Positions 57,481 through 64,000 of a stretch of 64,000 bases of DNA are shown here, piece by piece. Source of the stretch: RGIG1995 sp045652425. Lineage in GTDB: Bacteria > Bacillota > Clostridia > Oscillospirales > CAG-272. Each line of letters starts with the position of its first letter. The first letter of the stretch is position 1. The DNA is taken from positions 47,554 to 111,553 of the forward strand of contig JAZRUG010000047.1 in NCBI GenBank assembly GCA_045652425.1, in the 5' to 3' direction. Under the pieces are notes generated by a model that searched no databases, was not told where the DNA came from, and saw only the letters and a list, made by a program, of their open reading frames with translations. A program made the position numbers and the translations under genes.

Positions 57481-59328
57481 TTAACCAAGACCAAGTGTTA
57501 CGTTATAGTGCTTCTGGTACCATTCGTTGTAGGGAGAGAGCATATAATATACACCCTTCTGGTAGTCACAGAGCTGGTCGAAGATTGGATCTTCGCCAAT
57601 AGCATTTCTTGTAGCAATAAGCTTACGTTCAAAAGTCATATCGGGAACTGCGGGATCATCTCTGTAGTTGAATATTTCTTCGAGAATGGGCTGTGAAAGC
57701 TTAACTGCTTCAGCATAGAGTTCTTTGAATGTATATTCGGGCATTACCTGTGATTCCGTAAGGTCATCTTCTGCAGGTTTTTCAGGATTAAAGTAGAAAC
57801 CGAGGAAGGGACTCGTAACAGCTTCGCGGTTAGTATTTTTAGCATTTTCCCAACCGTTTTTGCTCATAAACTGCCAATATTCATCCATATCATCAGAAGG
57901 AGTAAGCAAGTAAATGTTACCTATCGTGGTAATGTCCATAGCGTATGTGTCTGTTGTCTTGTGGATAAGTTTGGTTGTTTCATCAACTGTGTAATGGGCA
58001 TCCTCAACACCGTACATAAAGAGGTTGCTGAGTGTAGCGTCAGTGTTGAGGCAAGTGATGATTTGCATACAACGTTTAACGTCTTTTGTATACGCACTTA
58101 CAACGTAACCTGCGTTAAATACGTTCTTGTTGTCAGCAATTGGTCTCTTGTAAACGGATACGTAGTAATCAACACCGTTTTCATCTGTGATGTACTTAAA
58201 TCCGAATTCATCCGTTTTGTAGTTACCGTATGTACTTGCATAAGTAGGAGAAAGTGTAACATCGCCTTTAATTATTGTAGCTGCATATTTTGCATTCTTG
58301 TTTTCTTCTGTTTTTTTAACGATGCAGTCAGCCTGGAAAAGCTTGTTGTATTCTGTCATCCAAGCTCTGAAAGCGGAGCCGTTGAAAAGGTTTCCGGGAT
58401 AAAGAGCTTCGGGGCGGTAGGTAGTAGCATCAACTTTACCGGAAGCGGAGAAAGCGTTGCCTACAAATGCGCCGATAACGGAAGGTGTATCATCCCAGTA
58501 TACGATGGGAGCATTGAGCTCTCCAAGGAAAGGAATAACGTCCGCTTCGTTCTGTTTAACTTCCTGGAGGAAGAGCGAAATATCTTCAATGCCCTTAATT
58601 TCTTCGGGGTCATATTCGTATTTGTCAACGAGTTCTTTGTTGAGAAGCAAATATTCATAATCACCGAATATGGTGTTGTTGAATACGCCGTATGTAGAAC
58701 CGTCTACTTTTGCTGCACGTGTAAGATAGGGATAAATGTAAGCCGAAAGAAGTTTTGAACTTTCGCTGAGTTCCTGGTCGATAGGCGCGAGGTCGCCTGC
58801 AACAGCCATGTTATAATAGGTTTCAAAAGTTTTTACCAAGAAGATATCCATCTGATTTTCCGTAACTTCGGGATATGAGATTTCGGGAGACTCGATTTCT
58901 TCTTCTGCGGTTTCTTCTGTTTCGGGTTCTGTTTCTTTGGGAAGTTCTCTGCCTTCTTCACGAGCTTCTCTTTCTGCCTGAAGACGTGATTCTTCCAGAG
59001 ATTCCTCTTCTTCTATCTGTTTATGAATTGTATCAAGCGTATTTGTGATAGTAGTTTCGTACTGATCTTCGGGAATAAGCTTGAGTACAACGTGTGTGTT
59101 AAATTTTGATTCTGTAATGTTGTTGAAAGCAGTCTGAACCAATTCAACCTGTTCCTGAGTGGTAGTGCCCTTTGTGGGAGCGTAAAGGGTGATGGTCATA
59201 GGCTCAATCTCAGCTTCGGGCTTTAATGCATCGGGATCCTCTTCATCAGTGGATGAAGAACAGCCTATGCAGAAGAGAGACAAGCACATAACAAGTGCCA
59301 ACAACAATGCCAACAATGATCTTTTCAT
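57481..59328 (-). CDS. Extracellular solute-binding lipoprotein with acidic insert
   Basis: A 615-residue lipoprotein: signal peptide MKRSLLALLLALVMCLSLFC and lipobox CIGC with Cys23, then SSSTDEEDPDAL. The mature part opens MTITLYAPTKGTTTQEQVELV, as in sugar-binding family proteins. Residues about 110-165 form a charged insert (EEEESLEESRLQAEREAREE, EPETEETAEEE) rarely seen in this family. It has a consensus promoter and its own terminator and no permease or ATPase neighbours. Substrate unknown. Confidence 0.75.
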   Translation of the reverse strand: MKRSLLALLLALVMCLSLFCIGCSSSTDEEDPDALKPEAEIEPMTITLYAPTKGTTTQEQVELVQTAFNNITESKFNTHVVLKLIPEDQYETTITNTLDTIHKQIEEEESLEESRLQAEREAREEGRELPKETEPETEETAEEEIESPEISYPEVTENQMDIFLVKTFETYYNMAVAGDLAPIDQELSESSKLLSAYIYPYLTRAAKVDGSTYGVFNNTIFGDYEYLLLNKELVDKYEYDPEEIKGIEDISLFLQEVKQNEADVIPFLGELNAPIVYWDDTPSVIGAFVGNAFSASGKVDATTYRPEALYPGNLFNGSAFRAWMTEYNKLFQADCIVKKTEENKNAKYAATIIKGDVTLSPTYASTYGNYKTDEFGFKYITDENGVDYYVSVYKRPIADNKNVFNAGYVVSAYTKDVKRCMQIITCLNTDATLSNLFMYGVEDAHYTVDETTKLIHKTTDTYAMDITTIGNIYLLTPSDDMDEYWQFMSKNGWENAKNTNREAVTSPFLGFYFNPEKPAEDDLTESQVMPEYTFKELYAEAVKLSQPILEEIFNYRDDPAVPDMTFERKLIATRNAIGEDPIFDQLCDYQKGVYYMLSPYNEWYQKHYNVTLGLG

Positions 59329-59414
59329 TGTTTTTTTCCTCCTAAATGTGCGAAAATTTATTATTGAGATATATGATTCAATTATTCTTTTCAGAATTTA
59401 AACATACAACACAT

Positions 59415-59443
59415 ATTATAGCGTAACCGCTAAAATATGTCAA
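59415..59443 (-). promoter_or_regulatory. Perfect consensus promoter of the second lipoprotein
   Basis: Minus strand TTGACA (59438-59443), 17-bp spacer, TATAAT (59415-59420), about 90 bp before the start. It implies a strongly expressed gene. Confidence 0.92.
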
Positions 59444-59545
59444 GGTCATTTTTCTATTGTCTTGGGTGAAAATTGTAAAAGAGATATTAACTGAATATAA
59501 AATTATATATTTTTTTCGTTTTTTTGCATAACGAAAAGGTGTATC

Positions 59546-60829
59546 TTACTCAAGATAGTCGCGAAGTCTCTTGGAACGGCTGGGGTGACGGAGCTTACGT
59601 AACGCTTTTGCTTCTATCTGACGAATACGCTCTCTGGTAATGTTAAATTCTTTTCCTACCTCTTCGAGTGTGCGTGTTCTGCCATCGTCAAGTCCGAAAC
59701 GGAGCTTCAGTACGCTTTCTTCTCTTGGTGTAAGTGTCTTTAGAACTTCGTTAAGCTGTTCGCGGAGAAGTGTATAGGATGCCGCATCTGCGGGGGCGGG
59801 AGATGCATCGTCGGGAATAAAATCTCCAAGATGGCTGTCTTCTTCTTCACCTATAGGGGTTTCAAGGGATACGGGATCTTGTGCTATCTTCATAATTTCT
59901 CTGACTTTATCGCCGCTCATTCCCATAACTGCCGCGATTTCGTCGGGGGTGGCTTCATGTCCGTTTTCCTGAAGGAGTTGGCGTGATATTCTGCTTACCT
60001 TGTGTATAGTTTCAACCATGTGTACGGGAATTCTTATTGTTCTTGCCTGATCCGCAATAGCTCTTGTTATAGCCTGTCTGATCCACCACGTAGCGTAAGT
60101 AGAGAACTTATAACCCTTGCGGTAGTCGAATTTTTCAACCGCCTTCATAAGACCGAGGTTACCCTCTTGGATAAGGTCAAGGAAGAACATACCCTTCCCA
60201 ACGTAACGTTTTGCAATACTAACGACGAGACGCAGGTTAGACTCAACCAGTTCTTTCTTTGCTTCGGTATTTCCGTTTGCCATAAGTTCTGCGAGTTCAA
60301 GTTCGCGAGCCGCATCAAGAAGCGGAACTTTACCGATTTCTTTAAGATACATTCTTACAGGGTCGTCGATTGAAAGACCTTCCTGCGAAAGCATCTTTTC
60401 CATATCTTCAGCACTTTCGTACTGTTCAACTTCCGTTTGAATTTCGTCATCGAATTCGGGGTTGTCTAAATATCCCGTAACTTCAACACCGGCAGTTTCA
60501 AGTGCTTCGTAAAGTTTTTCAATTTGTTCAAGGTCGTAATCGACATCTTCGAGTTCTTCCATAATTTCCGCGTTAGATATCGAGCCTTTAGTTTTAGCTT
60601 TTTCAACGATTTCCTTGAGATTGAATTTCTTTTCACTTTTTTCTGCAGTTGCTTCATCTTTAACTGCAGTGTCTTCTGTGTCTTCAATCTTTTTCTTAAC
60701 TGTTCTTTTCTTCTTGGGTTGTTCGTCAAGAAGTTCATCAGCCATTTTTTCAAGATCTTCGGCATTCATGTTTTCAGCGTCTGCCGCTTTTGCTTTTTTC
60801 TTGGTTTCTTTTTTCTTTTCTTCAACCAT
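59546..60829 (-). CDS. rpoD: Primary sigma factor SigA/RpoD
   Basis: A 427-residue housekeeping sigma factor. Region 1.1 begins about residue 68 (KFNLKEIVEKAK), region 2 carries ANLRLVVSIAKRYVG-type NLRLVVSIAKRYVGKGMFFLD, EKFDYRKGYKFSTYATWWIR (2.3-2.4), region 3 is RQLLQENGHEATPDEIAAV, and region 4 ends FNITRERIRQIEAKALRKLR. The first 67 residues are a Lys/Glu-rich extension. It follows dnaG by 26 bp. The many TTGACA-17-TATAAT sites in this window are what this sigma would read. Confidence 0.98.
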   Translation of the reverse strand: MVEEKKKETKKKAKAADAENMNAEDLEKMADELLDEQPKKKRTVKKKIEDTEDTAVKDEATAEKSEKKFNLKEIVEKAKTKGSISNAEIMEELEDVDYDLEQIEKLYEALETAGVEVTGYLDNPEFDDEIQTEVEQYESAEDMEKMLSQEGLSIDDPVRMYLKEIGKVPLLDAARELELAELMANGNTEAKKELVESNLRLVVSIAKRYVGKGMFFLDLIQEGNLGLMKAVEKFDYRKGYKFSTYATWWIRQAITRAIADQARTIRIPVHMVETIHKVSRISRQLLQENGHEATPDEIAAVMGMSGDKVREIMKIAQDPVSLETPIGEEEDSHLGDFIPDDASPAPADAASYTLLREQLNEVLKTLTPREESVLKLRFGLDDGRTRTLEEVGKEFNITRERIRQIEAKALRKLRHPSRSKRLRDYLE

Positions 60830-60855
60830 GATTTTTTCTCCTATCTATGTGATTT

Positions 60856-62607
60856 TTATTTATTTTCTTTTCTTTTTGCGCTGATTATATCTGCAAGGCT
60901 TGCAGACTGTTTGTTTTTTTCCTTTTTTAATACGTCTATACAGTCAACAAGCTCTTTTTCGCCGTTTTGAGACAAATTGTTTCTCTTCAAGACGATTGCA
61001 GTTATTCTTCCCATTTCATCAGCGGTAAATTCACTGCCTAACATACCGTAATCGAAAGAAGTCGATTCTTCGTAAAGTTCCATAGCTTTTTCAAATATTC
61101 TTTTTCCGAATTGGGTAAAGAAATCTTCAGCGCGTAACTTGTACGTTCCGTCTTGAACTTTTTTCAAAAGTTCGGGGTAAGTAAGTATAATGCTTATAAT
61201 CGATTCTTCTGCAGATGCTGCCCGAACGTTCTTTGCGTAATCGGGATTTATTCTGTCACCGAAGCCTGCCGTGTTCAGCATTATCTTGCGGCTTTCGTCT
61301 TTTTGGCGTTCTCTGGTCTGTTTTTTTATCTTTTTGTCAACGTCATATTTCAGACTGTCTTTGGCGATTTCCAGTTTTTCCGCAACCTTGCCGATATAAA
61401 CTTCTCTTTCGACAGCGGAATTAATTTTGGATATTATATCCGCTATATCGTTTACCGCTTTTAGTTTTTCGGGGGTCTGCGTAATGTCATATTTTGCAAG
61501 GATAGCTTCAAATTTAAAATCAAAATGAGTTTTGCTTTCGTCGAGCAAACGACGGAATCTTTCCGGACCGTATTTCTTTATAAATTCGTCGGGGTCCTTT
61601 GCTCCGTTCATTTTCAGAATCTTTACGTCAAGTCCTACTTCGCCCAGCAATTTAAAGGCTTTGTCTGCCGCCCTTTGTCCCGCTTCGTCGCTGTCATAAG
61701 CTATTACGACGCTTTTGGTGTAGCGTTCCATAATACGAGCTTGTTCGGGGGTAATGGCAGTTCCGAGCGTTGCGACGGCGTTTGTAAATCCTGCACCGTG
61801 AAGGGCTATAACGTCCATATATCCTTCGCATAAGATTAATCTGTCGGCGCACTCTTTTCTTGCGTAATTTAACGCGAACAGATTTTTCGATTTTTTGAAT
61901 ACGGCCGTATCGCTTGAGTTAAGGTATTTCGGCAATGAATCGTCAAGCACTCGTCCGCCGAACGCAATAACGTTACCCTTCGTGTCTATTATCGGTATAA
62001 TAACTCTGTTTCTGAATAAGTCAAAAGGCTTTCCGGTCTTTTTGCTTATGCCGCAAAGAAAACCCGATACCATTTCTTTTTCGGTAAAACCATTTTGTTT
62101 TAAGTGGTTCATTAAAGCGTTAAAGCTGTTTGGAGAATAGCCCAAACCAAAATGCTTTATAAGACCGGGTGAAAATTTTCTTTTTTGCAAATATTCCAAA
62201 GCCTCTTTGCCGTCTGGGGAGAGGAGAGAAGCGTGGAAGAATTTTGCGGCAACCTTATTCATTTCGAGGATTCTTGTTGAGCGTATCTGTCTTTGTTCGT
62301 CAACGGGATCTCTCGGTATAGTTAGACCGACTCGTTTTGCCAAAAACTCAAGGGCGCTTACGTAATCAAGGTTTTCCATTTTCATTATAAAAGTTACTAC
62401 GTCGCCGCCCGAGCCGCATCCAAAGCAATAACAAGTCTGCGTGTTTTTAAAAACGGTAAAAGAGGGAGTTTTTTCGCTGTGAAAAGGGCAGAGTCCTATT
62501 AAATTTGAACCTGCAGGCTTTAAATTAACGTAAGATGATACTACCGATTCAATATCATTTCTGAATTTAATTTCTTCGATAACTGCCGGCGGTATTCTCA
62601 TTGCCAT
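60856..62607 (-). CDS. dnaG: DNA primase
   Basis: A 583-residue primase. The zinc-binding CHC2 domain has Cys40, His43, Cys61 and Cys64 (LCPFHSEKTPSFTV, CYCFGCGSGGD), then the TOPRIM core (LILCEGYMDVIALHGAG, VIAYDSDEAGQRA) and a C-terminal helicase-binding domain. The ATG at 62607 has AAGGAGGAG before it. It is between dgt and rpoD, the macromolecular synthesis operon. Confidence 0.98.
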   Translation of the reverse strand: MAMRIPPAVIEEIKFRNDIESVVSSYVNLKPAGSNLIGLCPFHSEKTPSFTVFKNTQTCYCFGCGSGGDVVTFIMKMENLDYVSALEFLAKRVGLTIPRDPVDEQRQIRSTRILEMNKVAAKFFHASLLSPDGKEALEYLQKRKFSPGLIKHFGLGYSPNSFNALMNHLKQNGFTEKEMVSGFLCGISKKTGKPFDLFRNRVIIPIIDTKGNVIAFGGRVLDDSLPKYLNSSDTAVFKKSKNLFALNYARKECADRLILCEGYMDVIALHGAGFTNAVATLGTAITPEQARIMERYTKSVVIAYDSDEAGQRAADKAFKLLGEVGLDVKILKMNGAKDPDEFIKKYGPERFRRLLDESKTHFDFKFEAILAKYDITQTPEKLKAVNDIADIISKINSAVEREVYIGKVAEKLEIAKDSLKYDVDKKIKKQTRERQKDESRKIMLNTAGFGDRINPDYAKNVRAASAEESIISIILTYPELLKKVQDGTYKLRAEDFFTQFGKRIFEKAMELYEESTSFDYGMLGSEFTADEMGRITAIVLKRNNLSQNGEKELVDCIDVLKKEKNKQSASLADIISAKRKENK

Positions 62608-62645
62608 AAATTCTCCTCCTTTTTTAGTTTTTTAGCAAATCTGAT

Positions 62646-63647
62646 TTATTTCCACATTTTCGGTAAAAAGATGTCTTTATATTTGTTGAGTGCATATCTG
62701 TCGGTCATACCGGCGATATAGTCGCATACGACTCTTTCTACGCCTTCAAGTTCGATGTTCTTTTTCAATTCGTCTCCAAGTTCTTCGGGGTGTTTTACGA
62801 AATGCTCGTACATTCTGCCAAGCATAGCCTCAACTTTAATTTCTTCGCCTTTAGCTTTAGGGTTGGTATAAACCGCATCGAAAAGGAACTTGCGCAACTT
62901 ATCTGTTGCGTCTTGTACCAATGGTTCCATAGTTATGACGTTTTTGCCCTCGCTGCTGTGAACAACGGCTTCGACCATACGTGCTATTCTTGCGCTGCTG
63001 TTTGTACCGAGTACTTCGCGAAGTTCTGACGGGATATCTTCCGCGCTTAATATTTTTGCTCTTTCGGCATCATCAATATCGTGGTTTATATAAGCTATTC
63101 TGTCGGCAAATTTAACTATAACGCCTTCGAGGGTTGATGCTACGTGGTCGCCGGTGTGATTTACGATACCGTCGCGGACTTCCCACGTTAAGTTAAGTCC
63201 CTCGCCGTCGTTTTCAAGTTTTTCAACGACTCGTAAACTCTGTTTGTAGTGAGAAAAATCGGGTGAGTAACATTTTTGCAGTACTCTTTCACCTGCGTGG
63301 CCGAAGGGGGTGTGTCCCAAATCGTGTCCTAACGCTATAGCTTCGGTCAAGTCCTCGTTTAAACGTAATGCTCTTGCTATTGTACGCGCAATTTGCGTAA
63401 CTTCAAGCGTGTGCGACATTCTTGTTCTGTAGTGGTCGTCTTCGGGGCCTAAAAAAACCTGTGTCTTATGCATAAGACGACGGAAGGCTTTGCTGTGAGT
63501 TATTCTGTCGCGGTCGCGGCCGAATTCGGTTCGAATGGGGCAGGGGGGAATAGGTACATCTCTGCCTCTCGTGTTCTCTGTCAGGAAAGCAAATTCAGAC
63601 AAAGTAACTTTTTCACGCGCGTACATATATTCACGGATATTTTGCAT
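62646..63647 (-). CDS. dgt: dGTP triphosphohydrolase (dgt family)
   Basis: A 333-residue HD-domain dNTPase. HKTQVFLGPEDDHYRTRMSHTLEVTQIARTIARAL, ALGHDLGHTPFGHAGE and NHDIDDAERA give the metal-binding His and Asp residues. It hydrolyses dGTP (or other dNTPs) to deoxynucleoside and tripolyphosphate. GAGGTG lies before the start. It heads dgt-dnaG-rpoD, an arrangement common in Clostridia. Confidence 0.96.
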   Translation of the reverse strand: MQNIREYMYAREKVTLSEFAFLTENTRGRDVPIPPCPIRTEFGRDRDRITHSKAFRRLMHKTQVFLGPEDDHYRTRMSHTLEVTQIARTIARALRLNEDLTEAIALGHDLGHTPFGHAGERVLQKCYSPDFSHYKQSLRVVEKLENDGEGLNLTWEVRDGIVNHTGDHVASTLEGVIVKFADRIAYINHDIDDAERAKILSAEDIPSELREVLGTNSSARIARMVEAVVHSSEGKNVITMEPLVQDATDKLRKFLFDAVYTNPKAKGEEIKVEAMLGRMYEHFVKHPEELGDELKKNIELEGVERVVCDYIAGMTDRYALNKYKDIFLPKMWK

Positions 63648-63710
63648 AAATACTTCACCTCAATATAGCATAAACCAAGTTTGTATATATAATATACGCA
63701 AAAAAATTAA

Positions 63711-63744
63711 AAAACCCTCTTTTTTTAAAAATAAAGAGGGTTTT
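63711..63744. terminator. Hairpin upstream of dgt, likely terminator of an off-window minus-strand gene
   Basis: AAAACCCTCTTT (63711-63722) pairs with AAAGAGGGTTTT (63733-63744). On the minus strand the T-tail is TTTTTT AATTTTTTT; on the plus strand only TTTTGC follows. It implies a minus-strand gene beyond the right edge, though 63745-64000 holds no gene. Confidence 0.75.
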
Positions 63745-63833
63745 GCATAGATTTGTTCGAAAAATGCGGTATTTTGTAGTGAAAACAACTGCCGAAATGA
63801 AAGATTAAACTTTTTTAATTTTTGTAAAGCACC

Positions 63834-64000
63834 ACCTCTATGCACTTATTGTAACTTCGCACAAACCAAGGAAGATTCCAAAGGAAGTAGTACCTTTGAT
63901 AGTATTTTACAAATTACTATCTACAAATAAAATTATACCTCTATGTACACATTACAACTTCGCACCGACCAAGGAAGATTCCAAAGGTTTTCCACCTTTG
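63834..64000. repeat. Direct repeats with hairpin ends, about 103-bp period
   Basis: Unit A (63834-63884) and unit B (63937-63987) are both 51 bp and identical at 44 positions; they start ACCTCTATG and end AACCAAGGAAGATTCCAAAGG (unit B reads GACC). Each is followed by a CCTTTG that pairs with the CAAAGG at its end. The period is 103 bp and unit B is cut by the window edge shortly after. No CRISPR-like identical spacers or cas genes are seen. No gene is present here. Confidence 0.75.

Noticed and set aside
63834..64000. Possible CRISPR array
   Set aside because: The 51-bp units differ at seven positions, the spacing unit is 52 bp and no cas genes are near.
1..64000. tRNA, rRNA, 6S RNA, SRP RNA or tmRNA genes
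   Set aside because: I scanned the intergenic regions and saw no cloverleaf or conserved RNA core; small RNAs cannot be excluded without a covariance search.

Overview
The window is a low-GC chromosomal segment of a Gram-positive anaerobe, most likely a member of class Clostridia (Bacillota). The evidence is the combination of spoVS, rny and ymdB synteny, noc beside soj/spo0J, rex, a DUF1846-type protein, a dgt-dnaG-rpoD operon, and many vegetative promoters close to TTGACA-17-TATAAT with strong AGGAGG-like ribosome binding sites. Genus cannot be fixed from the sequence. No rRNA, tRNA, CRISPR array, prophage or insertion-sequence transposase was recognised.

Layout. (1) 1-4 kb is an accessory edge: a Ser/Thr kinase cut by the window start, a Cys-rich small protein, an unrecognised protein diverging from an XRE regulator, and an orphan solute-binding lipoprotein. 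(2) 4.2-7.4 kb: a micro-membrane-protein ORF, then rny, ymdB and spoVS in the Bacillus order. (3) 7.4-24.5 kb is metabolic and surface functions: an O-antigen-ligase-like membrane protein, ackA diverging from tmcAL, class II aldolase followed by an acyl-ACP thioesterase, a phosphodiesterase-LysR-PHP protein cluster, rex, a DUF1846 protein, and a 1046-residue secreted, C-terminally anchored protein. (4) 24.5-40.7 kb, all on the minus strand, is the conserved origin-proximal block in the order gdpP, rplI, dnaB, tilS, hpt, ftsH, mnmM, rlmH, mnmG, rsmG, noc, (two parS sites), soj, spo0J, followed by a 2-TM protein and a MORN-repeat membrane protein. (5) 40.9-46 kb: a GIY-YIG-like protein beside a nested palindromic element, a sugar kinase/nucleotidyltransferase operon with a divergent AraC regulator, and a lipid kinase. 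(6) 46-56.5 kb: tig-clpP-clpX, then a long operon lepB-rbgA-rnhB-yraN-dipeptidase-thrC-phosphoesterase, with rplS diverging from lepB. (7) 57-64 kb: a second orphan lipoprotein and dgt-dnaG-rpoD, then a repeat field running off the right edge.

How the genes work together. The core is chromosome segregation (ParABS plus Noc), replication (DnaB, DnaG), RNA turnover and modification (RNase Y, MnmG, MnmM, TilS, TmcAL, RsmG, RlmH), protein quality control (FtsH, ClpXP, trigger factor), export (LepB) and ribosome assembly (RbgA, L9, L19). Acetate connects ackA with tmcAL, since TmcAL consumes acetate.

Most unusual are a signal peptidase I with a roughly 430-residue acidic repeat-bearing cytoplasmic extension, a trigger factor with a histone-H1-like Lys/Ala/Thr tail, an RbgA lacking the canonical G4 motif, a MORN membrane protein at the end of the parABS operon, and several intergenic palindromic repeat families. 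One of these families is present as two oppositely oriented copies about 50 kb apart.
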